From Candidatus Stahliibacteriota bacterium (lineage in GTDB: Bacteria > Hydrothermota > Tepidihabitantia > SM23-42), in NCBI GenBank assembly GCA_030670605.1, contig DAOVBK010000109.1, positions 1 to 5,813 of the forward strand: DNA of 5,813 bases, read 5' to 3'. Position 1 is the stretch's first letter. Every line of letters begins with the position of its first letter. Positions 1 to 5,813 of this stretch are shown here, piece after piece. Position numbers and translations under genes: made by a program. The notes beneath the pieces were generated by a model. It was not told the origin of the DNA. It did no database searches and saw nothing but the letters and a program-made list of their open reading frames with translations.

Positions 1-3
1 TAC

Positions 4-74
4 AGGATATCGGAGTATCAGAGTATCGGAGTATCAGTGTATCGGAGTATCCGAGTATCAGTGTATCGGGGTAG
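4..74. repeat. Degenerate 8-bp tandem repeat (consensus RGAGTATC)
   Basis: Eight consecutive 8-nt units fill 4-67: AGGATATC, GGAGTATC, AGAGTATC, GGAGTATC, AGTGTATC, GGAGTATC, CGAGTATC, AGTGTATC. A decayed partial unit, GGGGTAG, follows at 68-74. GG-type and AG-type units mostly alternate, which hints at expansion by a 16-bp dimer. The array lies directly after the stop codon of the acylphosphatase gene and may continue beyond the left edge. No arm is self-complementary, so it does not look like a terminator, and there are no spacers as in CRISPR. It resembles intergenic microsatellite-like filler; its function is unknown. Confidence 0.85.
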
Positions 75-77
75 GGT

Positions 78-359
78 TTAGCACTTCACCTTAAAACTTT
101 GAAATTCTCCTGTTGAATCTTTCCATGTAACATCTACGGTGTCCACACGGGCGAGTGCCGGACCATCATGGCACCACTGAATCAGTTCTTGTAGTTTCTT
201 CTTTCTGCCTTCCGCTACTATTTCCACTTTTCCATCTCGTAAGTTTCTGACCCACCCAACAAGCCCGAGGTTCTGTGCAGCATTTCTCGTGTGAGCCCTG
301 AAGAAAACACCTTGTACAATACCAGAAACAATGATGTGGAGACGTTTCTTTTCTTTCAT
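78..359 (-). CDS. acyP: Acylphosphatase
   Basis: This 93-aa protein has the usual length of the small cytosolic acylphosphatases, which hydrolyse the carboxyl-phosphate bond of acyl phosphates. The family signature lies at residues 13-21 (GIVQGVFFR), with the phosphate-binding loop and catalytic Arg21. The second signature lies at 35-46 (GWVRNLRDGKVE), with catalytic Asn39 in the expected place. The N-terminus is rich in Lys/Arg and has no signal peptide. The ATG start overlaps the rlmN stop codon as ATGA, so the gene is the second of a two-gene operon and is probably translated by coupling or reinitiation; no strong ribosome binding site of its own is needed. The stop is TAA at 80-78, right beside the 8-bp repeat. 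The family assignment is firm; the in vivo substrate is unknown, as for most bacterial acylphosphatases. Confidence 0.95.
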   Translation of the reverse strand: MKEKKRLHIIVSGIVQGVFFRAHTRNAAQNLGLVGWVRNLRDGKVEIVAEGRKKKLQELIQWCHDGPALARVDTVDVTWKDSTGEFQSFKVKC

Positions 360-1390
360 TTCTTTTTAACAACATGGAACGCGGCAAGCTGACCGCAGCC
401 TGCTTGGATCTCTTGACCGCGTGACTTTCGTAACGTTACTGTCTGCGGTGCGGTCAGGAGATAGTTGTAGAACTGTCCGATACGCTCATCAGACGGTCGT
501 TTGTACGGCATGAGCGGGTGCTCATTGTACGGAATGAGATTGATCTTAGCTGGAATGTCTTTCAGCAAGGACACAAGTAGTCGGGCATCGCGCAACCGGT
601 CATTGAGATTCTTGATCATGACATACTCAAAGGTGACCATGCTTTTCGTACGAGAGTATTCCTTGGCGATTTGCAGAACTTCTTTTAACGGATTATTTTT
701 TGCCACTGGTATCATTTCATTTCTTACGTTCTCATCAGCAAAATTGAGTGAAATCGCAAGTTTGACTTTGAACGGAGCATTGAGAAGGGTACGCATTCCC
801 TGCAGAATGCCGACCGTTGAGACGGTTGTATGACGTTGACTAATGCTGAGACCGATCGGTGAGCTGTTGATTTCAATAGCGCCGAGTGTTTCTTGGAGGT
901 TCAAGAGCGGCTCGCCCATTCCCATAAAGACGACATTCGTGACTTTCGTGTTGGTGTCATGCTGAACAATGCGTGCTTGGTCGGCAATCTCATGTGCCCT
1001 CAGGTTTCGCGAGAATTTCATACGTCCCGTAGCGCAGAACGCACATTGTACTGGACAGCCAATCTGTGTTGAAACGCAGACTGTTTTTCTCTTTCCCTCT
1101 GGAATGAAGACAGATTCTACGTATTTGCTGTCATTTGTTCTGAACAAGTATTTTTGCGAGCCATCATGAGCAGTTTTGACCGTGCGTTTCTGGAGACCTT
1201 GAATAGTGAATTTTTGGGACAGAGAATTCCTGAACGCCTTCGAGATATTGGTCATTGCTGCGAAATCAGTCGCATTTTTTTGCCATATCCACTGGAAGAT
1301 TTGCTCTGCGCGATATGTGTTCTGTCCAAGAGTGGCCATGAGCTCACACAGAGGTTCCAGTCGGAATCGCTTGATATTTCTTCTGCGCAT
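356..1390 (-). CDS. rlmN: Dual-specificity 23S rRNA/tRNA adenine-C2 methyltransferase, radical SAM
   Basis: RlmN methylates C2 of an adenine in 23S rRNA (A2503 in E. coli numbering) and of A37 in some tRNAs. From the ATG at 1390 the protein has 344 aa, normal for the family. Visible are the N-terminal helical part with YRAEQIFQWIW and MTNISKAFR, the radical-SAM cluster motif CPVQCAFC (Cys112, Cys116, Cys119), a Cys seven residues before it (Cys105, equivalent to E. coli Cys118), the SAM-binding GMGEP at 157-161, and C-terminal RKSRGQEIQAGCGQL, where Cys332 matches the methyl-carrying Cys355 of E. coli. The usual SLHA motif reads SLNF here, a modest deviation. An in-frame TTG at 1453 would add 21 residues, but it lacks a ribosome binding site, the extension is unlike the family, and the likely promoter lies inside it. 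The related resistance enzyme Cfr is less likely, given the neighbouring housekeeping gene. Confidence 0.95.
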   Translation of the reverse strand: MRRRNIKRFRLEPLCELMATLGQNTYRAEQIFQWIWQKNATDFAAMTNISKAFRNSLSQKFTIQGLQKRTVKTAHDGSQKYLFRTNDSKYVESVFIPEGKRKTVCVSTQIGCPVQCAFCATGRMKFSRNLRAHEIADQARIVQHDTNTKVTNVVFMGMGEPLLNLQETLGAIEINSSPIGLSISQRHTTVSTVGILQGMRTLLNAPFKVKLAISLNFADENVRNEMIPVAKNNPLKEVLQIAKEYSRTKSMVTFEYVMIKNLNDRLRDARLLVSLLKDIPAKINLIPYNEHPLMPYKRPSDERIGQFYNYLLTAPQTVTLRKSRGQEIQAGCGQLAAFHVVKKK

Positions 1391-1396
1391 TGCAAC

Positions 1397-1425
1397 ATTA
1401 TAGAGGACAGAACACAACAAATCAA
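1397..1425 (-). promoter_or_regulatory. Sigma-70-like promoter for rlmN-acyP, predicting a leaderless mRNA
   Basis: On the minus strand, -35 TTGATT (1425-1420) and -10 TATAAT (1402-1397) are separated by exactly 17 bp. A start 7 nt past the -10 falls at 1390, the A of the rlmN ATG. No Shine-Dalgarno sequence lies between the -10 and the ATG. This supports ATG 1390 as the rlmN start and suggests a leaderless transcript. It is a prediction from sequence only. Confidence 0.6.
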
Positions 1426-1478
1426 GATTCTCAGTGCTCGGACTGTGCACCAACGAAAGATATATAAAGCGGTCGCAA

Positions 1479-1501
1479 TGCTACAGTGTACGTGCTACAG
1501 T
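1479..1501. repeat. 9-bp direct repeat TGCTACAGT x2, possible operator
   Basis: TGCTACAGT occurs at 1479-1487 and again at 1493-1501, start to start 14 bp. The second copy ends 21 bp before the -35 of the plus-strand promoter and lies between the two divergent promoters. The position would suit a tandem regulator-binding site acting on the signalling operon. No regulator is identified, and a chance repeat is possible. Confidence 0.4.
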
Positions 1502-1522
1502 ATGCATGAGCGAGATGTAATC

Positions 1523-1550
1523 TTGACAAATAATGCTTTCTGTTTATAAT
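1523..1550 (+). promoter_or_regulatory. Consensus sigma-70 promoter of the cyclase operon
   Basis: A perfect -35 hexamer TTGACA (1523-1528) and a perfect -10 hexamer TATAAT (1545-1550) are separated by 16 bp. Transcription should start near 1557, giving a 5' untranslated leader of about 64 nt before the ATG at 1621. The strength of the match suggests a basally strong promoter, possibly one held down by a repressor. Confidence 0.8.
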
Positions 1551-1609
1551 TTCGGAAGACCATGAGAGAAGGAACGCATACATCTCAAGGATTTGCCGTG
1601 ACTCATGAT

Positions 1610-1617
1610 GAGGTGAT
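1610..1617 (+). promoter_or_regulatory. Ribosome binding site of the 1057-aa cyclase/AAA/TPR gene
   Basis: GAGGTGAT matches the complement of the 16S rRNA 3' end over eight bases, with the GAGG core 7 nt from the ATG at 1621. It fixes that start. The site overlaps a short inverted repeat CTCATGATGAG (1602-1612), which could pair weakly and partly hide the GAG; that effect is speculative. Confidence 0.75.
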
Positions 1618-1620
1618 TGG

Positions 1621-4600
1621 ATGAAAACGTGTCCGTTCTGTGATAATGAGGTGACCGCTGAAGATGCCGCCTTTTGCTCTTATTGTGGTGTGGTTCTGCA
1701 GAGACAAGGCGCGGTAGCTGGTGTGACAGATCGTCTGCGAGAGCTTGGCGGAGAAATCCGCATGCTCTCAGTTTTCTTTGCGAATTTCAGTGGGTTTGAG
1801 GCTCTCGTGGATCAGCAAATTGACAAAGATGTCATGATTGGTCTTCGCGAGTGCCTTGCAGAAGTGGAGACGTTCATAAGAAGCTTTAAGGGTACCGCAA
1901 ACCAGATTATACCTGACACACGTGTGCTTGCAGTGTTTGGCGCGCCCAAGGCTCACAAGGACGACCCCCTTCGTGCTCTACGCTGTGCGCTTGAGATTAA
2001 GAACTGGTGGAAGCACAAGAAAAAAGAAAAGACCCTTCTAAAAAACATCGATATGACTATCGGTATACACACAGGTCGTGCCTTTTTTGGTTATATTATC
2101 GAAGAATATTCATTCCTCACGGTCATAGGCGATAATATTAACATTGCTGCTCGTGTGACCGGGCTCTGTCCTGCAGACGAAATTTTGATGAGTGAGAGTG
2201 CCTATAACAGACTTGCCGATTATGTAGATGCTGAGCATATCGGAGAACGCAGTGTTAAGGGGCGGACCACCAAGGTCGATACCTATTTGGTGAAAGGTGT
2301 CAAAGAAGAGCCGCAGGTTACGCCGGCACAGAAACTGCCTTTTTGTGGGCGTACCGCAGAGTTCGAAAAGCTGAAGGAGATTGCTGCGCGCGTGCAGAAA
2401 AAAGAAGCACAATTTTGCATGATCAGCGGACAAATGGGAATTGGTAAGACACGACTAAAGGAAGAGTTTGAAAAATACCTAACAGAGAGCGATGCGTTTG
2501 ACTACATGGAGACGCATTGCTCAGTGGAGATCGAATCTCCGTATTTTCCATTTAAGTTCTTGTTGAAACAGTATTTTAAAATCAATGAATTCGACGCAAA
2601 AGATGTCGTCGACAACAAGATACATGATATTATTGCGCAAAAAGGGTTTGCTCCCCGCCATGTGAAGGGTCTCAAACATCTTTTTGAAACAGATATGACA
2701 AGGCTTAACCGCGAGGAGCTGTTACGGATTAATGAAGAGATCTATGCGTCGATGAAGCAGCTCATTAAGCACGAGTGTCGGAATACGTTATTAGTACTTA
2801 TATTCGAGGAATTCCACAAGGCAGACGAGATGTCAAAACACATCCTATCATATCTCGCGTCTGAGTTGAAGAATGAACCGGTGATGTTTCTCATGGTGAA
2901 TGTTTCGAAGGATTTCGTCACAAACATCAATGTACCTATACAAGAAATCAATTTGTCATCGCTCTCAGTGAATGAGATTCAGGAGCTCGTCGGTTCTATC
3001 CTCGGCGAGGTGGACGAAAAGGTTGTTGACTTTTTCTTCCGGTCGGCCGGTGGTAATCCTCTTTTCACCATAGAGGCAATACGGAATACGAGGAGAACAA
3101 AAATCATAAAGAAAATCTCTGGACGGTGGGCACTTGAAAAAGATCAACGGTTGTCATTCCTTGATGACCTGTATGGTGTTGTCATGTCAACCATCGATTC
3201 GCTTGCATCCAACTATCGGTTGATCGTTGACTACGCATCTGTTATCGGATATTCATTCAGCCTTCGAGTACTCGACCGACTGTTAACGAGAGCTCATTTG
3301 CATGAACAGCTCGATTATCTTGTCACAGAAGGGTACATTATGCTTTCGAAGAATGATAATGATCCTGTGTATGTCTTTCGTCATAATCTTCTTAAGGATG
3401 CGGCGTACACCGTGTTGCCATTGCGAAAGAGAAAAGAAATACATCAACACGTTGCTGCACTTCTTGAAGAGATTTATGTTCATCAGCTCGATGATTTTTA
3501 TGAGAGCATTGGTCATCACAGTCTTTCGTGTGAAGATTTCAAGAAAGCAGCCCATTACTTTAAGCTCGCAGGGGATAAGGCAAAGAATCTCTACGCGTTC
3601 AACCAGGCAATCTCTTTCTACAACACCGTTCTAAAGATCAACAGAGAACGAGAGGGGGAGGTGAGCGCGGATACAGTCAGGGATGTGTTCCTGAATTTCT
3701 CTGATCTATACGAAATTACCGGTGACATCCAGAAGATGATTAAAATGGCACAGCAGGGTTTGGAAAGTGCGCGGGAAGACAAGCAGGGTGCCCAGGAAAT
3801 GAATTTCGTGGAGCGCTATGCATACGGATTGTTCTTAGACAACCAACTGGATGAAGCTGCCGAGCTGTTGCTCACGAGCATTGAACAATGTGGTGAAGAT
3901 TCACCGGAGATTCTTTCGTTAATGCATTCTAACCTTGGCATTCTGTATCAGACCAAGTACGAATACGAAAAGAGCATTCTTGAGTATAACATAAGTTGGC
4001 GCATTGCTCGGGATAACGCTATGAAAAAAGCGGAGATAGTCTGCCTTTCGAATCTTGCCCATATACATATGAATCTTGGCAATTACGAACAAGCACTGGA
4101 GTATCTGAATTATGGTTTTGATGAACTCATCTCTGATGATGTACGTTGGCAGGTGCAGTTCAAGGCAATGATTGGCGATATTTACTATCGAATATGGGAT
4201 ATCGAGAAGGCTGGCGGGGTGCTGACAGAATGCCTCAAACAGGCGGATGATATTGGTCATACTGAAGCGTCGATCAAGGCATCGTTGCAATTAGCGGTCA
4301 TGAATGTCATGAACAAGAAGATGAAGACAGCGCAGGAGTATGTTGAGCATGCTGACAGCAAAATCACCTTCATGATCAGGGAACATCTAATGGCAGAGAT
4401 CAATCTCATGAAGGTTTCTGTTTACCATCGACTCGGTGACCACACGCGTGCCAAGAATTTGCTCACGAGCGCACTGTCAATTGCCGAAAAACTTGAAGAC
4501 AAAGAGATTATTTGTGCGTGCTACGCTCTGTTGTCACTCATAGATCCTGAACATAGTTTGAAGCATGCGATGACTGCACTCGATACTGCAGAGCTCATAA

Positions 4601-4794
4601 AGCTGCCACCATTTATCGCATTGGCACTCTACCGGGTAACGCAAGGATATATAGATGAAAACAACAACGAGAAAAGTCGATACTATGGCAGAAAGGCGCT
4701 GCTCATGTACGATGACGTGAAGATGCGCTTGACCGATGGACATCGGAAAATGTATGTGCAGCGACCTGAGTACGTGCAGCTTCTGGAGATGTAG
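1621..4794 (+). CDS. Zinc ribbon / class III nucleotide cyclase-like / AAA ATPase / TPR signalling protein
   Basis: The domains of this 1057-aa soluble protein run in this order. A zinc ribbon has Cys4, Cys7, Cys19 and Cys22. A class III cyclase homology domain spans about 45-227. A STAND-like AAA ATPase spans about 240-600, with Walker A GQMGIGKT (270-277), a Walker-B-like segment LIFEEFHKAD (393-402), GNPLF (478-482) and FRHNLLKDAAY (586-596). About nine or ten TPR-like units fill about 640-1035. The architecture matches known bacterial cyclase-ATPase-TPR regulators. In the cyclase domain the first metal Asp is Asn55 (AAT codon, 1783-1785), the second is kept as Asp99 (in IPD rather than IGD), the purine-selecting Lys is Gln95, Thr167 occupies the second base-selecting position, and the transition-state Asn174 and Arg178 are intact. 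Homodimer activity is therefore doubtful. The Walker B acidic pair is Glu-Glu. No membrane segment or signal peptide is seen. I infer a sensor/regulator subunit that works with the next gene. Confidence 0.9.
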   Translation: MKTCPFCDNEVTAEDAAFCSYCGVVLQRQGAVAGVTDRLRELGGEIRMLSVFFANFSGFEALVDQQIDKDVMIGLRECLAEVETFIRSFKGTANQIIPDTRVLAVFGAPKAHKDDPLRALRCALEIKNWWKHKKKEKTLLKNIDMTIGIHTGRAFFGYIIEEYSFLTVIGDNINIAARVTGLCPADEILMSESAYNRLADYVDAEHIGERSVKGRTTKVDTYLVKGVKEEPQVTPAQKLPFCGRTAEFEKLKEIAARVQKKEAQFCMISGQMGIGKTRLKEEFEKYLTESDAFDYMETHCSVEIESPYFPFKFLLKQYFKINEFDAKDVVDNKIHDIIAQKGFAPRHVKGLKHLFETDMTRLNREELLRINEEIYASMKQLIKHECRNTLLVLIFEEFHKADEMSKHILSYLASELKNEPVMFLMVNVSKDFVTNINVPIQEINLSSLSVNEIQELVGSILGEVDEKVVDFFFRSAGGNPLFTIEAIRNTRRTKIIKKISGRWALEKDQRLSFLDDLYGVVMSTIDSLASNYRLIVDYASVIGYSFSLRVLDRLLTRAHLHEQLDYLVTEGYIMLSKNDNDPVYVFRHNLLKDAAYTVLPLRKRKEIHQHVAALLEEIYVHQLDDFYESIGHHSLSCEDFKKAAHYFKLAGDKAKNLYAFNQAISFYNTVLKINREREGEVSADTVRDVFLNFSDLYEITGDIQKMIKMAQQGLESAREDKQGAQEMNFVERYAYGLFLDNQLDEAAELLLTSIEQCGEDSPEILSLMHSNLGILYQTKYEYEKSILEYNISWRIARDNAMKKAEIVCLSNLAHIHMNLGNYEQALEYLNYGFDELISDDVRWQVQFKAMIGDIYYRIWDIEKAGGVLTECLKQADDIGHTEASIKASLQLAVMNVMNKKMKTAQEYVEHADSKITFMIREHLMAEINLMKVSVYHRLGDHTRAKNLLTSALSIAEKLEDKEIICACYALLSLIDPEHSLKHAMTALDTAELIKLPPFIALALYRVTQGYIDENNNEKSRYYGRKALLMYDDVKMRLTDGHRKMYVQRPEYVQLLEM
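4785..4788 (+). promoter_or_regulatory. Ribosome binding site of the 214-aa cyclase gene
   Basis: GGAG lies inside the last codons of the upstream gene, 9 nt before the ATG at 4798. The upstream stop TAG (4792-4794) is 3 nt before that ATG. The arrangement supports co-translation of the two cyclase proteins from one mRNA. Confidence 0.65.
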
Positions 4795-4797
4795 ACA

Positions 4798-5442
4798 ATG
4801 AACTGTCAACATTGTGGCGAAGAGGTTACTGAGAATGTTCCTTTCTGTCCTTCGTGCGGCACGTTTCTCGGCAAACTGAATAGACTTTCGCTGGAAAGCA
4901 TACAATTAGCATTCATGAGAGCAGATCTTGCAGGGTTCACGAGTATGAGTGAATCAATGACTTCAGAAGATGTTATGGCCTTCTTGAATGAAGTTTTTGG
5001 CGTATTCTCCAGGATCATTGAATCTTATAAGGGAGTTATTTACGAGGTGATAGGAGATGAGATTGTGAGTGTCTTTGGTTTTCCTAAAGAATCAGGCTTC
5101 ACACCACACATGGCAGTCTTTGCTGCCGAAGACTTGCTGAAAAAATTGGACGACCTTAACAGAAGACGATATCTGAAAAATCCTGTGGGATTAAAGATCG
5201 GTATGACCATGGACCATGCGTCACTGCCAAGCGTACACCGTGATTTGCGACATGCGGTCATTATCACGAAGGGATTCATAAAATGTCAGATATTGCAAAA
5301 AAATGCAGTTGATAACACTGTTCTCGTGGATGAGAATCTCTATCAGGCGACAAAGGCGTTCTTTACCTACAGCGATGTTGGGAACATCGAACAGGATTCA
5401 TTTTCAATTAAGGCATATGAGTACAAAATAGAAACAACATAA
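4798..5442 (+). CDS. Stand-alone zinc ribbon / class III nucleotide cyclase-like protein
   Basis: This 214-aa protein has an N-terminal zinc ribbon (Cys3, Cys6, Cys17, Cys20) and one class III cyclase homology domain (about 35-210), with nothing after it. The metal-binding half is in good order: RADLAGFTSMSE carries Asp43, and VIGDEIVSVFG carries Asp87. The other half is eroded. In the ungapped alignment to the usual VIGDTVNVAAR, the sequence VIITKGFIKCQ puts Phe160 for the transition-state Asn and Gln164 for the Arg, with Ala153 at the second base-selecting position and Glu83 in place of Lys. Alone it should be inactive or very weak. Its losses are the complement of those in the upstream protein, which suggests the metal-binding subunit of a heterodimer. 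The similar zinc ribbons suggest a common origin or joint recruitment. The gene lies 3 nt after its partner and 2 nt before the next gene. The alternative is a catalytically dead scaffold. Confidence 0.88.
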   Translation: MNCQHCGEEVTENVPFCPSCGTFLGKLNRLSLESIQLAFMRADLAGFTSMSESMTSEDVMAFLNEVFGVFSRIIESYKGVIYEVIGDEIVSVFGFPKESGFTPHMAVFAAEDLLKKLDDLNRRRYLKNPVGLKIGMTMDHASLPSVHRDLRHAVIITKGFIKCQILQKNAVDNTVLVDENLYQATKAFFTYSDVGNIEQDSFSIKAYEYKIETT

Positions 5443-5444
5443 CC

Positions 5445-5813
5445 ATGGCAGATAGAACAACACAATTCCAGAGTGACCTAATCAAGCAAATTGGATTAGG
5501 CATAAACATTGCGAGGACCTATCCAAGAGATCATCCATCACTGCAACCTGTTATCCAGCGTCTCAGGATACTCCTTAAAGAGATACCAATAGAAGAAGAA
5601 TCAATTTCGCTTGTGGTCATTGAAGATATTATCGTGATCGAGGAAGAGCGTTATGATTCAAGGACACTGCCGATCGTCACCAGCTTGGTGCATCGATTCA
5701 ACCAGCTCGGTGTGAAGAGTATTACCTTCAGTGCTGATACATCGGAAGGTGATGCTAAAGAGTTTTTTGATGCAATGGCATCATCGCCGGCAGATATCAA
5801 AGACTATGGTGAC
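5445..5813 (+). CDS. Hypothetical protein, N-terminal 123 codons, third gene of the cyclase operon (3' end outside window)
   Basis: An ATG two nt after the previous stop opens a frame with no stop codon up to the window edge. The start MADRTTQFQSDLIKQIGLGI leads into an alpha/beta-looking region: a TYPRDHPSLQPVIQRLR segment at 25-41, the strand pair ISLVVIEDIIVIEEERY at 54-70, then LVHRFNQLGVKSITFS at 81-96 and an acidic stretch. The order (helix with a YP..HP element, strand pair, then a helix and an LGVKSITF strand) resembles a poorly characterised N-terminal module I recall from HEAT-repeat or HD-domain proteins of environmental bacteria. That likeness is from memory and weak. No clear Shine-Dalgarno sequence precedes it, so translation is probably coupled to the upstream cyclase gene. 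It has no signal peptide. Its function is unknown; the position makes it a candidate partner, target or effector of the cyclase pair. Confidence 0.75.
   Translation, partial: MADRTTQFQSDLIKQIGLGINIARTYPRDHPSLQPVIQRLRILLKEIPIEEESISLVVIEDIIVIEEERYDSRTLPIVTSLVHRFNQLGVKSITFSADTSEGDAKEFFDAMASSPADIKDYGD

Noticed and set aside
4..74. CRISPR array or transcription terminator
   Set aside because: The 8-bp units abut with no spacers, and they are not self-complementary and have no T-run, so neither reading is supported.
1391..1453. N-terminal extension of RlmN from a TTG at 1453
   Set aside because: It has no ribosome binding site, the 21 added residues do not resemble the family, and a good promoter sits inside this stretch. 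ATG 1390 gives a normal-length RlmN.
1154..1549. 131-codon plus-strand open frame opposite the rlmN 5' end
   Set aside because: It lies antisense to a firmly identified gene, its product has no recognisable family, and it runs through both divergent promoters. It is a shadow frame.
1602..1612. CTCATGATGAG as a riboswitch-like hairpin over the ribosome binding site
   Set aside because: Only a 4-bp stem with a 3-nt loop is possible, and no larger structure or known riboswitch motif is visible in the 64-nt leader.
3919..4290. 123-codon minus-strand open frame inside the TPR region (and a similar one at 4534-4905)
   Set aside because: These are antisense to clearly coding TPR sequence, with no promoter, ribosome binding site or recognisable domain.
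1621..4794. Ordinary homodimeric adenylate cyclase
   Set aside because: The first metal-binding Asp is Asn and the purine-selecting Lys is Gln. A homodimer would have only one metal Asp per site, so a plain adenylate cyclase call would overstate the evidence.

Overview
The window is bacterial chromosomal DNA of moderate GC content. Support comes from sigma-70-type promoters, Shine-Dalgarno sites, an RlmN homologue and tightly packed genes. The architecture (zinc ribbon + class III cyclase domain + AAA ATPase + TPR, next to an 8-bp intergenic tandem repeat) suggests an environmental, perhaps uncultured, lineage. Nothing here fixes the phylum, and I do not name one.

Layout. Positions 4-74 hold the end of a degenerate 8-bp tandem repeat. 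Positions 78-1390 (minus strand) form a two-gene housekeeping operon: rlmN, then an acylphosphatase gene joined to it by a 4-nt ATGA overlap. Positions 1391-1620 are a divergent intergenic region with two good promoters. One faces rlmN and predicts a leaderless mRNA. The other has perfect -35 and -10 hexamers and faces the plus-strand operon, with a 9-bp direct repeat just upstream. Positions 1621-5813 (plus strand) are a signalling operon of at least three genes with gaps of 3 and 2 nt. These are a 1057-aa zinc ribbon/cyclase/AAA/TPR protein, a 214-aa zinc ribbon/cyclase protein, and the first 123 codons of a third gene that runs off the window.

Main point. Both cyclase domains look broken alone, but their losses are complementary. 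The large protein has lost the first metal-binding Asp (Asn55) and keeps the transition-state Asn174 and Arg178. The small protein keeps both metal Asp residues (Asp43, Asp87) and has lost the Asn/Arg pair (Phe160, Gln164). Class III cyclase active sites form at a dimer interface, so the two products could build one composite catalytic site and one dead site, the same division of labour as mammalian C1/C2. I infer an obligate heterodimeric nucleotide cyclase split over two adjacent genes, with the AAA/TPR part of the large subunit as probable sensor or regulator and the third gene as a candidate partner. The residue pattern is seen directly; the heterodimer and its activity are inference.
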